This document shows, one piece after another, positions 18,817 to 27,688 of a stretch of 64,000 bases of DNA (position 1 is its first letter; each line of letters opens with the position of its first letter). This stretch comes from Sphingopyxis fribergensis (GTDB lineage: Bacteria; Pseudomonadota; Alphaproteobacteria; Sphingomonadales; Sphingomonadaceae). The position numbers were made by a program, and so were the translations under genes. The notes under the pieces are model-generated. The model saw nothing but the letters and a program-made list of their open reading frames with translations. It was not told the origin of the DNA and made no database searches. The DNA is taken from assembly GCF_000803645.1 (NCBI RefSeq), contig NZ_CP009122.1:3076501-3140500 (forward strand), in the 5' to 3' direction.

Positions 18817-21117
18817 ATGACCAATGCTCCGCCCCCTCCTTCGACCGCGGCCCAGTCGGCACGCACCATCCTGACCCGGTTGCACGAGGTCATGGCGGCG
18901 CGCACGAACGCGCAGGGCAAGCTCAACCAGGTCGTCGGCATCATCGGCGAATGCCTCGATAGCGAGGTCTGTTCGATCTATCTGCTGCGCGAAGGCGCGC
19001 TCGAACTTTACGCGACACGCGGGTTAAAACAGGAAGCGGTACACGTCACCCGTCTCGGCCTCGGCGAAGGCCTCGTCGGCATGATCGCCGACCAGATCGA
19101 GACGCTGAACCTCGACGAAGCCGCCGCGCATCCCGACTTTTCCTATCGCCCCGAAACCGGCGAGGAATTGTTCCACAGCTTTGCTGGTGTCCCGATCATC
19201 CGCCGCGAGCGTGCGGTCGGCGTCCTGTGCGTCCAGCACAGCGATCCGCGCCGCTATGACGACATCGAGATCGAGACGCTCCAGACCGTCGCGATGGTGC
19301 TGTCCGAACTGATTTCCAACGCCGACCTGGTCGACACCGCCGCGCGCACCGACGCCGCCGCGGCTGATCAGTCGGCGCAGCGGCTGAACGGACAAAAGCT
19401 GGTCGACGGCATGGGCGCCGGGGTCGCGGTGTTTCACCAGCCGCGCATCACGATCGAGCACACCGTCGCCGACGATACCGAGGCCGAGCGCCACCGGGTC
19501 TACGCCGCGTTCGACAAGATGCGCGAACAGATCGACCGCATGGCGAGCTCGGCCGATTTCGGCGTGGGCGGCGAGCATGAAGAGGTCATCGAGACCTACA
19601 AGATGTTCGCCTATGACGAAGGCTGGTCGCGGCGGATCAACGAAGCGATCGACAGCGGCCTGACTGCCGAGGCGGCGATCGAACGTGTCCAGCAACGCAC
19701 GCGCATGCGCATGCGCCAGATCGACGACCCGCTACTGCGTGACCGCATGCACGACCTCGAGGATCTGTCGAACCGGCTGATCCGCATCGTGTCGGGACAG
19801 ATGGGCACTGCGGCGCAAATGGGCGGACTGCGGCAAGATTCGATCCTGATCGCGCGCAACCTCGGCCCCGCCGAGCTGCTCGAATATGATCGCCGCCGCC
19901 TGAAGGGTGTCGTGCTTGAGGAAGGTTCGCTGACCGCGCACGTCATCATCGTAGCACGCGCGATGGGGGTTCCCGTCATGGGCCGCGTCAGCGACGTGCG
20001 CGCTTCGATCCGCGAAGGCGATTTGCTGCTGCTCGATTCGGCAGCGGGCACGGTGCATGTCCGCCCGACCCAAGCGGTGCAGGATGCGTTCGACGCCAAG
20101 CTGGAAGTGTCGCAAAAGCGCCGCGCCAACCTCGCAGCGCTCCGCGACCTGCCTGCGGTCACCAAAGACGGCGTGCCGATCGAGCTGATGATCAACGCCG
20201 GACTGCGTGAGGATATCGCGGCGCTCGACCTGACCGGCGCGCGCGGGATCGGGCTGTTCCGTACCGAATTCCAGTTCCTTGTGTCGGCGACCTTGCCGTC
20301 GCGCGACCGCCAGCAGCGGCTGTACCGCGACGTACTCGATGCCGCAGGCGACCGCCCAGTAATCTTCCGCACCGTCGACATCGGCGGCGACAAGGCGTTG
20401 CCCTATATGAACGTCGGCGACAGCGCGCTGGAGGAAAATCCGGCGATGGGCTGGCGCGCGTTGCGGCTCGCGCTCGAGCGCGAGGGGCTGCTTAAGGTTC
20501 AGGCGCGCGCTCTAATGGAAGCGGCCGCCGGGCGGACGCTCAACGTCATGTTTCCGATGGTGTCCGAACCTTGGGAATATGAAGCCGCGCGCGCCCTGTT
20601 CGTCGCGCAGCGCGCCTGGCTCGCGAGCCACAACAAGAAATTGCCCGTCGCGATCCGCTATGGCGCGATGCTCGAAGTGCCGGGCCTGCTCGAAACGCTC
20701 GACCTGATGCTGCCGCATCTCGATTTCCTGTCGGTCGGCACCAACGACCTCACCCAGTTCCTGTTCGCCGCCGACCGCGCGCATCCGCGGCTCGCCGAAC
20801 GCTATGACTGGTTGTCGCCGACCGTCATGCGCTACCTTGCGCGCGTCGTCCGCACCGTGTCGGGATCGAAGGTTGCACTGGGCGTTTGCGGCGAAATGGG
20901 CGGGCGGCCGCTCGAGGCGATGGCGCTCCTCGGCGTCGGCATCGAACGGCTGTCGATCACCCCCGCCGGCGTCGGCCCGGTCAAGGCGATGATCCGTTCG
21001 CTCGACCTCGGCGCGCTGCGCGCCGATATGCCCGCGATCCTCGCCCAACCCTCGTCGAACCCGCGCGGCCAGTATCAGGACTGGGCGCAGCAACATCAGG
21101 TCGATCTCGGCGATTAA
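18817..21117 (+). CDS. ptsP: PtsP, phosphoenolpyruvate phosphotransferase (Enzyme I Ntr)
   Basis: Cytoplasmic kinase (766 residues) that takes phosphate from PEP and passes it to NPr, starting the nitrogen-related PTS. It has an N-terminal GAF sensory domain (about 15-165), a PEP-utiliser swivel domain with the phosphorylated His375 in 'GSLTAHVIIVARAMGVPVMG', and the C-terminal PEP-binding barrel with 'GARGIGLFRTEFQF' and 'FLSVGTNDLTQFLFAADR'. The usual serine before the active histidine is alanine here (TAH). Length is normal for PtsP. It is monocistronic, 59 bases after the pseudogene fragment. Confidence 0.95.
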   Translation: MTNAPPPPSTAAQSARTILTRLHEVMAARTNAQGKLNQVVGIIGECLDSEVCSIYLLREGALELYATRGLKQEAVHVTRLGLGEGLVGMIADQIETLNLDEAAAHPDFSYRPETGEELFHSFAGVPIIRRERAVGVLCVQHSDPRRYDDIEIETLQTVAMVLSELISNADLVDTAARTDAAAADQSAQRLNGQKLVDGMGAGVAVFHQPRITIEHTVADDTEAERHRVYAAFDKMREQIDRMASSADFGVGGEHEEVIETYKMFAYDEGWSRRINEAIDSGLTAEAAIERVQQRTRMRMRQIDDPLLRDRMHDLEDLSNRLIRIVSGQMGTAAQMGGLRQDSILIARNLGPAELLEYDRRRLKGVVLEEGSLTAHVIIVARAMGVPVMGRVSDVRASIREGDLLLLDSAAGTVHVRPTQAVQDAFDAKLEVSQKRRANLAALRDLPAVTKDGVPIELMINAGLREDIAALDLTGARGIGLFRTEFQFLVSATLPSRDRQQRLYRDVLDAAGDRPVIFRTVDIGGDKALPYMNVGDSALEENPAMGWRALRLALEREGLLKVQARALMEAAAGRTLNVMFPMVSEPWEYEAARALFVAQRAWLASHNKKLPVAIRYGAMLEVPGLLETLDLMLPHLDFLSVGTNDLTQFLFAADRAHPRLAERYDWLSPTVMRYLARVVRTVSGSKVALGVCGEMGGRPLEAMALLGVGIERLSITPAGVGPVKAMIRSLDLGALRADMPAILAQPSSNPRGQYQDWAQQHQVDLGD

Positions 21118-21201
21118 TCCATGCTTTCGACCCGAAATTAACCTTTCAACAGGGATGTTTTGGTTAATACACTCTTGCACCCACTCGGGAGGCTGGAGAA
21201 G

Positions 21202-21849
21202 ATGATGCAGTTGGTCAAACGGTCTTACGCGGGTGTCATGCACACGATCGCGAACCTTAGTCCGATGGAAAAGCTCGCCGAGAACGCGCGGAACAGCGAC
21301 GAATATGGCTGGCGGCGCTGGTCGGCATCGCTGCTCGCAATCCACGATATCGAACGCATGATCGCGCTGGGTCTTCCCTGGTGGAACGTCGCCGCCACGC
21401 GCGAAGTCGCCGAGTTTCTCCGTGCACGCCCCAAGGCGCGCGTGTTCGAATATGGCGCGGGCGCGAGCACCATCTGGCTCGCACGCCACGCCGCCAGCGT
21501 CGTGTCGGTCGAACATCATGCCGAATGGCACCAGCGCCTGACCAAAGAGGTCGCGCATTTCCCGCACATCCAATTGCTGCACCGCGCGCTCGAAGGCGAT
21601 GGCTATATCGGCGCGATCGACGCGGCGGAGGGCCCCTTCGACCTGATCGTCGTCGACGGCCGCCGCCGCACCGAATGCCTCGCGCACGCGATCCCGCATC
21701 TGGCGCCCGGTGGCATCATCCTGCTCGATGACAGCGGCCGCAGCCGTTACCGCAGCGCGATCGAAACCTGCGGGCTCAAAGAGCGTCGTCATTTCGGCCG
21801 CTCCTATTGCGTCCCCTACCCCGATTTCACCAGTCTCCTTTATGGCTGA
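21202..21849 (+). CDS. SAM-dependent methyltransferase
   Basis: Class I Rossmann methyltransferase of 215 residues. The SAM-binding motif I is 'VFEYGAGASTIWLARHA', the acidic strand-2 end is 'VVSVEHHAEW', and motif IV is 'FDLIVVDGRRRTECLAHAIP'. The ATG at 21202 has GGAG upstream and is preferred over a TTG at 21160. Its end overlaps the start of the UPF0104-type membrane gene by 8 bases, so the two are probably coupled. The context of glycosyltransferases suggests modification of an envelope lipid or glycan. The substrate is not readable. Confidence 0.8.
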   Translation: MMQLVKRSYAGVMHTIANLSPMEKLAENARNSDEYGWRRWSASLLAIHDIERMIALGLPWWNVAATREVAEFLRARPKARVFEYGAGASTIWLARHAASVVSVEHHAEWHQRLTKEVAHFPHIQLLHRALEGDGYIGAIDAAEGPFDLIVVDGRRRTECLAHAIPHLAPGGIILLDDSGRSRYRSAIETCGLKERRHFGRSYCVPYPDFTSLLYG

Positions 21850-22684
21850 AACGGCCGCGGCAAGCCGCCGCCCGTCCTTCGAACGGGTCGGGCGGTGGGT
21901 CGGCGGCGCGGCGCTGGCGGGCAGCATTGCCTTTATCGGCGAGCGGCTGTGGCGCCTCGACTGGTCGACGCTCCAGCCGCACGCCTCGTGGGGCCTCGCG
22001 GGTGCGATGATCGGCGCACCCCTGCTGTTTGCGGGAGCTGATCGCGCGCTGGCGAGCGCATGGACCGCCGTCGTCGATCCCGAACATATCCAGCAGCCCC
22101 GCGACATGTCGCGCATCTATGCGCGCGGTGTGCTCATGAAATATCTGCCGGGGTCGGTGTTCCAATATGTCAGCCGTCAGGTCGAGGGCGCAAAGACCGG
22201 GATCGAGCACAAGCTGCTCGCCAAGTCGGTCGTCGTCGAGGTCGGCTTGCACTTTGTCAGCAGCATGTCGGTTGCCGCCGCCTGCCTGACCTTCGAGCGA
22301 TCACCCGTGATTGCCTTTGCCGCAGCCGTCATCGTCGTCGGCGCGGCATTCGCCGCGCGTCGGCCGCTGTTGACGGCCCTGGCCTTTCAAATTCTCGCCT
22401 TTGGCGGGTTTGCCGTGGCGGCCGCGCTGATCGGCGCCGCCGTCCTCCCTGCCGGAACGAGTCTCGCCCATTTTGCCGCGCTGTTCCTGCTGGCGTGGCT
22501 GGCGGGCTTTGTCGTGCCGGTGGCGCCGGGCGGGATCGGCGTTCGCGAAGCGGCGCTTCTTGCACTCGCGGGAACCGGTTTGCCGGCAGCGGGACTGATG
22601 GCGGCGACGCTGGCGCTCCGCGCATCTTCGATTGCTGGCGATCTGGGATATGGCCTCGCCGCCCTGCGACGCCGCCGCACCTAA
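21842..22684 (+). CDS. UPF0104/LPG-synthase transmembrane-region protein
   Basis: Inner-membrane protein of 280 residues with about eight helices, related to the flippase-like region of lysylphosphatidylglycerol synthase and AglD (UPF0104). The family signature 'VPVAPGGIGVREAALLALAG' is clear, as is 'LMKYLPGSVFQYVSRQVEGA'. It lacks the soluble lysyl-transferase domain. The start at 21842 lies within the end of the methyltransferase gene. It is convergent with, and 7 bases from, the GT-C glycosyltransferase, which supports a role in moving or anchoring a lipid-linked sugar. Confidence 0.8.
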   Translation: MAETAAASRRPSFERVGRWVGGAALAGSIAFIGERLWRLDWSTLQPHASWGLAGAMIGAPLLFAGADRALASAWTAVVDPEHIQQPRDMSRIYARGVLMKYLPGSVFQYVSRQVEGAKTGIEHKLLAKSVVVEVGLHFVSSMSVAAACLTFERSPVIAFAAAVIVVGAAFAARRPLLTALAFQILAFGGFAVAAALIGAAVLPAGTSLAHFAALFLLAWLAGFVVPVAPGGIGVREAALLALAGTGLPAAGLMAATLALRASSIAGDLGYGLAALRRRRT

Positions 22685-22691
22685 TCGGCAG

Positions 22692-24362
22692 TTAGAACGG
22701 CATGAACAGCGGACCGCCGGCATCGGGCTGCGCGGGAACCTGGATATCCTTGCCCCATATCAGACGCGCGCCCTTGTCGCCGGCCGTCGAAGCGCGATAG
22801 TCGCCGCGATCGAGATGGACGAACTGACCGGGGGCGAGCGTGCGATCGCCGATCGTGACGCTCGCGCCGCCCACCGTGTAGAAACCGGGCACGCGGACCT
22901 TGAACGCATGGCCGCTTGCACGCGCCGGAATATCTTCGCCCGCGATCCAGAACGGCCCCCACAGATGCACGAAGGTGTCGCGGATCGCGGCAAGATCACG
23001 GGGAAGGAAGGCGGGGACGGGCCCCTTGCCGTTCAGTGCATCCTCGAACATATAATCGTCGTTCACCATCAGGGGAACCGGCTTCGATGCCATGGTTTTC
23101 TCAAGGCTGGGGAAACCGCCAAGGAGATATTGGTCGATACCCCAAGGCGTCATGAACACATTGGCTTTGGGAAAGCTGCCGAGCATCGCGCAGCTGTCGA
23201 AATAGGCCACGCCGCCCGGGAACATCCTATCGGCGACGCGCAAAATCTGCCGCTGGCGTTCGATCATATTCGGCGGTTCGTTGTAAAAGACGAACCCCGC
23301 GCCGAGCAGCAAAAGCGCTGTGACCGATATCGAACGATAACGCGCGACCAGCGATGCCATCACCACGCCGCAAGCGACGGTGACGGGCGGCAGCATATAG
23401 ACGTAAAAATAGGGCGCGGTGTTGTGATAGAAAAACAGCGTCAGGATCGGCAGATAGAATCCGGTCAGCGCCAGCTTCTCGGGCTTTGGCAGCGCGGCCT
23501 TCCACACCATGACCGGGAACGCCAATATGACCAGCGCGAGCACGAGCGACAGCTGCACGCCTTTCACCATCGACAGCCAATAGGTCACATAGCCGAAGTG
23601 GAACATCTTGCCGCCGGCGCGCGAGACGACCTTCATCGCCTCGACATCGCTGTTGCCGACAAGGCTGCTGGCGTGCGCCAGATAGATGAGCGCGAAGAAC
23701 CCGAGCGCTGCCGCGCCGACCGCCGCCAGTTGAAGCAGCAAGCGCCGCTTATTTTCGGCCTCCGACCAGAGGAGCCAGGCGATGCCGAGGAATACCGGGG
23801 CGTAGAGGATCGTCTTGATCGTCAGCATCGCCGACAGGCCCGCGAGCAGGCCGGCGGCAAGGATGGGGCCGATGCTTAATCGAAACCGCAGCAAAATCCA
23901 CGCCGCGGCCATCAGCAGCGCGGCAGCGGGCGCGTCGAAACGAAATGAGGTGCCGTGCTGGAGCACATAGCCCGCGGTCAGATAAATGAGCGCGCAAAAG
24001 GCCGCGGGTACGCGCCCGACGAAACGCGACGCGGCACCGAAAATCGCTGCGGCGACGACGATGATGCACAGGAACATGAACATCCGGATCGCGATGATAT
24101 GGTCGACGCCGAAGCCCGGCAGGTCGACCGCCCAGACGAATGCGCGCGTATAAAGCGTCTGTAACGGTTCGGTCAGCGTGCCCTGCGCGAGTTTCTGCAC
24201 CTGACTGTAATGATAAAATTCATCCCAGTTGATCGCGCGCGTCAGCGCGAGATAGAGATGGCCCGCCAAAGCGAGGACGATCCCGGCGACCGGCCAGAAT
24301 AGGGAGCCGGCGCCCGGTATCCGGGACTTCCCGGCAGGCGTGCCGGCCACGGAGGATGTCAC
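22692..24362 (-). CDS. GT-C (ArnT/PMT-like) membrane glycosyltransferase
   Basis: Integral-membrane glycosyltransferase of 556 residues with about 10-12 helices and a C-terminal periplasmic domain (about 400-556). The first loop 'ALTRAINWDEFYHYSQVQKL' carries the acidic residues typical of GT-C enzymes that use polyprenyl-phosphate sugars. The GTG start overlaps the stop of the GT2 gene (GTGA), so the pair is translationally coupled: GT2 would charge the lipid carrier and this enzyme would transfer the sugar. The acceptor (lipid A, glycan or protein) is unknown. Confidence 0.8.
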   Translation of the reverse strand: MTSSVAGTPAGKSRIPGAGSLFWPVAGIVLALAGHLYLALTRAINWDEFYHYSQVQKLAQGTLTEPLQTLYTRAFVWAVDLPGFGVDHIIAIRMFMFLCIIVVAAAIFGAASRFVGRVPAAFCALIYLTAGYVLQHGTSFRFDAPAAALLMAAAWILLRFRLSIGPILAAGLLAGLSAMLTIKTILYAPVFLGIAWLLWSEAENKRRLLLQLAAVGAAALGFFALIYLAHASSLVGNSDVEAMKVVSRAGGKMFHFGYVTYWLSMVKGVQLSLVLALVILAFPVMVWKAALPKPEKLALTGFYLPILTLFFYHNTAPYFYVYMLPPVTVACGVVMASLVARYRSISVTALLLLGAGFVFYNEPPNMIERQRQILRVADRMFPGGVAYFDSCAMLGSFPKANVFMTPWGIDQYLLGGFPSLEKTMASKPVPLMVNDDYMFEDALNGKGPVPAFLPRDLAAIRDTFVHLWGPFWIAGEDIPARASGHAFKVRVPGFYTVGGASVTIGDRTLAPGQFVHLDRGDYRASTAGDKGARLIWGKDIQVPAQPDAGGPLFMPF

Positions 24363-25357
24363 GCGGCGCCTTTCCGGCGTGTTTGAACGGCGGGCTCTTG
24401 CGCTTCGGGTGCGGCGGACAGCCGCTCCTCGATCTGCCGCAGGCGGACGAGGCTCGCCTCGATCAGCTTGCGGTTAGCGGCGATCAGGTCGGCGAGCACG
24501 CCCATCACCGCCACCATGACGCCGAGGACGAGCAGCGCCCCGCCGATCACCAGCGACTGGACATGGCCGTCGCCGGCGCCCTGAATATAGAAGAGCAGGA
24601 AGCGGACGATCGGCACGACGCCGACAAAAGCGATCGCAAGACCGAGCCCAACGAAGGCACGCAGCGGGTTGTAGGTCGTATAGGCGCGCGCCATCGTGAT
24701 CCCGGTGTTGACGATGAAGCGCGGGATCGATTTGAACAGGCGCGACGGACGCAGCGTCGCGTTGGTGCGGATCGGCACACTCAGGATCGACAGCCGCTTG
24801 CGGCCCGCCTGGATCAGCATGTCGGTCGTGTAGCTGAACTCGGTCGTGATATTGATGCGTTGCGCCGCATCGCGGCTGATCGCACGAAAGCCGCTGACCG
24901 CGTCCGAAACATGAACGTTGGCGAGGCGCTGGACGACCCTACTGCCCAATTCCTGCAACCGGCGCTTGACCGGGCCGAAATGTTCATTGTTGCCGACGCC
25001 GCGGTCGCCAACGACGATATCGGCGCGCCCATCGAGGATCGGCGCGACGATCTTGGCAATGTCCTCGCCCACATACTGCCCGTCGGCGTCGGTGTTGACG
25101 ATGATGTCAGCGCCAGCGGCCAGCGCGGCATCGATACCCGAGCGAAACGCCGCGGCAAGGCCGCGATTGGTACGGTGGCGCACGACATGGTGCACGCCCC
25201 ACATGCGGGCGACCTGCGCGGTGTTGTCGGTGCTGCCGTCGTCGATGACCAATATCTCGATCGTGTCGATGCCGTCGATCTTGCGCGGCAGCGCGGCGAG
25301 CGTCGCGGGAAGATCCTCCGCCTCGTTCAGGCAGGGAATCTGGATGACAAGCTTCAT
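24359..25357 (-). CDS. GT2 glycosyltransferase, DPM1/GtrB type with C-terminal membrane helices
   Basis: Glycosyltransferase of 332 residues that would make a polyprenyl-phosphate sugar on the inner leaflet. The GT-A fold shows 'QIPCLNEAEDLPATLAALP', 'EILVIDDGSTDNTAQVA', the metal-binding 'IIVNTDADGQYV' and 'DAVSGFRAISRDAAQ'. Two helices follow (about 225-295), as in GtrB/DPM1-like proteins. The start at 25357 (MKLVIQIPC) has a G-rich ribosome-binding site; an upstream start at 25420 would add 21 poor residues. It is coupled by overlap to the GT-C gene. Confidence 0.88.
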   Translation of the reverse strand: MKLVIQIPCLNEAEDLPATLAALPRKIDGIDTIEILVIDDGSTDNTAQVARMWGVHHVVRHRTNRGLAAAFRSGIDAALAAGADIIVNTDADGQYVGEDIAKIVAPILDGRADIVVGDRGVGNNEHFGPVKRRLQELGSRVVQRLANVHVSDAVSGFRAISRDAAQRINITTEFSYTTDMLIQAGRKRLSILSVPIRTNATLRPSRLFKSIPRFIVNTGITMARAYTTYNPLRAFVGLGLAIAFVGVVPIVRFLLFYIQGAGDGHVQSLVIGGALLVLGVMVAVMGVLADLIAANRKLIEASLVRLRQIEERLSAAPEAQEPAVQTRRKGAA

Positions 25358-25542
25358 CGTGGCGTCCCCCCGCCCGATGCCGATTGTCCCAGTCCGCTCT
25401 GATCCATGGAAGTTCCCCAAAATCCGTGTCTCTGAGGCCTAGAAGCTTGTGGTTAATATCCCGATAATACTCTGCTGCGCCGCATTGTCATTGTGGACAT
25501 GTTTATGTTATGTTCTCAGTTCGATTCCTCGAGGAGAGAGTG

Positions 25543-25959
25543 ATGACCGATCAAGCACCCCGTGCGAGCGGCCAATGCCATTGCGGCGCGATCCGCTATT
25601 CGATGTCGACCGCGGTGCAGCACCATGCGCTCTGCCACTGTCAGGATTGCCGCCGCCACGCGGGCGCGCCGATGGTCGGCTGGGGCCTTGTCGGTCTGGA
25701 CGAAATCGACATCAGCGGCACGGCGAAGATTTATGCCTCGTCCGAACATGGCCGACGGCATTTCTGCGACAATTGCGGTACCGGGCTCTTCTATACCAAC
25801 GAAGCGATCTTCCCGGGACAGATCGACGTGCAGATCGCGACGCTTGACGACCCCGATCTGATCCCGGCGCAGGCGCAGATCCAGACCGCCGAACGGATCG
25901 GCTGGATGGAAAAGCTTGAGGCGCTTCCATCCTTCGAGCGTTACCCGCCCTTTGAATAG
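25543..25959 (+). CDS. GFA-family zinc protein (Gfa/CENP-V fold)
   Basis: Protein of 138 residues with the beta-tent zinc fold of the GFA family (glutathione-dependent formaldehyde-activating enzyme-like). The two zinc sites are made by 'GQCHCGAIRY', 'CHCQDCRRHAG' and 'FCDNCGTGLFY'. It starts at 25543 behind GAGGAGAGAG and ends 1 base from the convergent serine hydrolase. Members rarely act as true GFA enzymes; glutathione-adduct or small-molecule chemistry is possible but unproven. Confidence 0.88.
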   Translation: MTDQAPRASGQCHCGAIRYSMSTAVQHHALCHCQDCRRHAGAPMVGWGLVGLDEIDISGTAKIYASSEHGRRHFCDNCGTGLFYTNEAIFPGQIDVQIATLDDPDLIPAQAQIQTAERIGWMEKLEALPSFERYPPFE

Positions 25960-25960
25960 G

Positions 25961-27451
25961 TTAGCGGTCGGCGGCGACGATCGCCTTCACGAGCGCCGCG
26001 GGGTCGAGCCGGTTCTTGTCGTCGTCATATCCTTGACGGACGATAACCAGTGCGCGCGACGGTATGACGACAAGATATTGGCCGCGATTGCCAAAGGCGC
26101 CAAAGGCGTCGGCGGGGATGCCGTCCGACTTGTTGAGGAGCCAGAAGCCCGCGCCATAGCCGAACGCGCCGTCGGGTTGCGGCCCGCTCGGCGTCGTGAC
26201 GAAGCGGCGCCAGTCGGCAGGGAGCAGGCGCTCGCCCTGCCACATCCCGTCGTTCTGATAGAGAAGACCCAGCCGCGCGAGGTCGCGCGCCGTCGTCCAT
26301 ACCTGGCTCGACAGGATATAATCGCCATCCTTGTCATGCTCGACAAAGGTGCGCGTCATGCCGAGCCGGTCGACGAAGGCGGCGGGGTCGAGTGGCGTGC
26401 CCGCCTTTTGCAGCGCGGCCTTCAGCGACAGAGTGGCGAGCAACGTATCGTTGTTGGCATAGCGATAATGCGTGTTCGGCGGATTGAGCAGCGGCCATTG
26501 CGTGGTCCACTGGCGCACCGACGCGCCGCCCATATAGACCGCATCGCTGCGATTGCCCGCGGTATCGCTGGTCAGCCCGCTCGCCATACGCATCAGCTGT
26601 TCGGTCGTGATAGCCGCGCGTGGATCGCCCGGCGACTGCCATTCGGCGATCGAAGCGGGTTTCGTCACGTCGATCCGGCCTTGATAGACTGCATGGCCGA
26701 TCAAGGTCGCGGCTATCGACTTGGCGACCGAGAAAGTGCGCTGAGCGGTGTGAACGTCGTGCCCACCCCAATAATGTTCGAGCACGATCCGACCGTTCTT
26801 GACGACCAGCAGCGAGCTGGAGCGACCACCGAAGCTTGTGATGTCCGTCGCCACTCGGTCAAATTGGGTCAGCCCTCTGGAGATCGGCGCGCGCGCATCC
26901 TTGTCGCCGAGCGGCCAAGGCTCGGCGTCGCGGTCGGGTCGCTTCTCGAACGGAACCGCAGCGTCCGCCGGCTTTGCACCGATCGGCAGCGTGACACAGC
27001 CCTCGCGCCCATTCCATTCGGCGATGCGCGGCGGCATATCGTCACGATAGCTTACGCTGACCCGCTTCGCCTTGTCGTCGACATCGGCCTTGATCGCGCG
27101 AACGTCGACCTCGATCTCGGGGTAGATGCCGGTGAGTTCGTCACGCTCGATCGCCTCGATCGGCTTTCCCGTGCCGTTCCACAACGACGAGCAGACGAAC
27201 GCAGCGCGATAGCCCGCCGCCCAGGCGCGGTTCAGTTCGGCATTGGGTTTCAGTGCCTGCGCGGCCGTGGGAATTGCGCCGAAGAGAAGCGCGGCTCCAA
27301 AGAGCCGCAGCAGCAGCAGGTCAGGGGCGATCGCCGAAAGCCTGCCGCTGCCCCTTTTTCGCCCGATCCCACCAGGCCCTGCGAATGACGTCCGCGACGC
27401 GATCGGGATCGTCCGACCCGAAGCGGACGAGCAGCGCGTGCCAGCCTTCAT
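25961..27451 (-). CDS. Class C beta-lactamase-like serine hydrolase, start uncertain
   Basis: Secreted penicillin-binding-fold hydrolase. The SxxK nucleophile lies in 'RTFSVAKSIAATLIGHAV'. The second motif is a YxN in 'HYRYANNDTL', and a late 'GFWLLNKSDG' region closes the active site. A signal-like segment 'LRLFGAALLFGAIPTAAQA' precedes the mature part, but no ATG, GTG or TTG lies close before it. The nearest ATG (27451) adds about 45 Arg-rich residues and overlaps the YjbR gene by 131 bases. A CTG at 27319, one base past the YjbR stop, would give a normal signal peptide. The substrate is unknown. Confidence 0.8.
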   Translation of the reverse strand: MKAGTRCSSASGRTIPIASRTSFAGPGGIGRKRGSGRLSAIAPDLLLLRLFGAALLFGAIPTAAQALKPNAELNRAWAAGYRAAFVCSSLWNGTGKPIEAIERDELTGIYPEIEVDVRAIKADVDDKAKRVSVSYRDDMPPRIAEWNGREGCVTLPIGAKPADAAVPFEKRPDRDAEPWPLGDKDARAPISRGLTQFDRVATDITSFGGRSSSLLVVKNGRIVLEHYWGGHDVHTAQRTFSVAKSIAATLIGHAVYQGRIDVTKPASIAEWQSPGDPRAAITTEQLMRMASGLTSDTAGNRSDAVYMGGASVRQWTTQWPLLNPPNTHYRYANNDTLLATLSLKAALQKAGTPLDPAAFVDRLGMTRTFVEHDKDGDYILSSQVWTTARDLARLGLLYQNDGMWQGERLLPADWRRFVTTPSGPQPDGAFGYGAGFWLLNKSDGIPADAFGAFGNRGQYLVVIPSRALVIVRQGYDDDKNRLDPAALVKAIVAADR

Positions 27452-27674
27452 AATGGGGCGTTTGCCAAAAGGTGTCGGGATCGGTTTCAAGCAGGATTTC
27501 CTTTTCGTCGGGCTTGCACATCACCGCGAAACTGCCGGGCTCGCGGCCCGGCGAGGCGAGCGTCTTGCCGCCCAGCTTAGGACAGGGGGTACCGTAAAAG
27601 GAAAGCATTTCGACATCGGGAAGCGCGCACGCGAACGCGACCACATCGTCCCAGCTGTCAAATGTCGCCGCCAT
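27321..27674 (-). CDS. MmcQ/YjbR family protein
   Basis: Small cytoplasmic protein of 117 residues of the MmcQ/YjbR (CyaY-like fold) family. Recognisable parts are 'FDSWDDVVAFACALPDVEML', 'KTLASPGREPGSFAVMCKPD' and 'HYEGWHALLVRFGSDDPDRV'. The start at 27674 begins the family alignment. It follows the exported protein by 14 bases and precedes the serine hydrolase with overlap or near-contact, so it is inside a minus-strand run. DNA binding has been suggested for the family, but the role is not established. Confidence 0.85.
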   Translation of the reverse strand: MAATFDSWDDVVAFACALPDVEMLSFYGTPCPKLGGKTLASPGREPGSFAVMCKPDEKEILLETDPDTFWQTPHYEGWHALLVRFGSDDPDRVADVIRRAWWDRAKKGQRQAFGDRP

Positions 27675-27688
27675 AACGCCGGTTTGAC

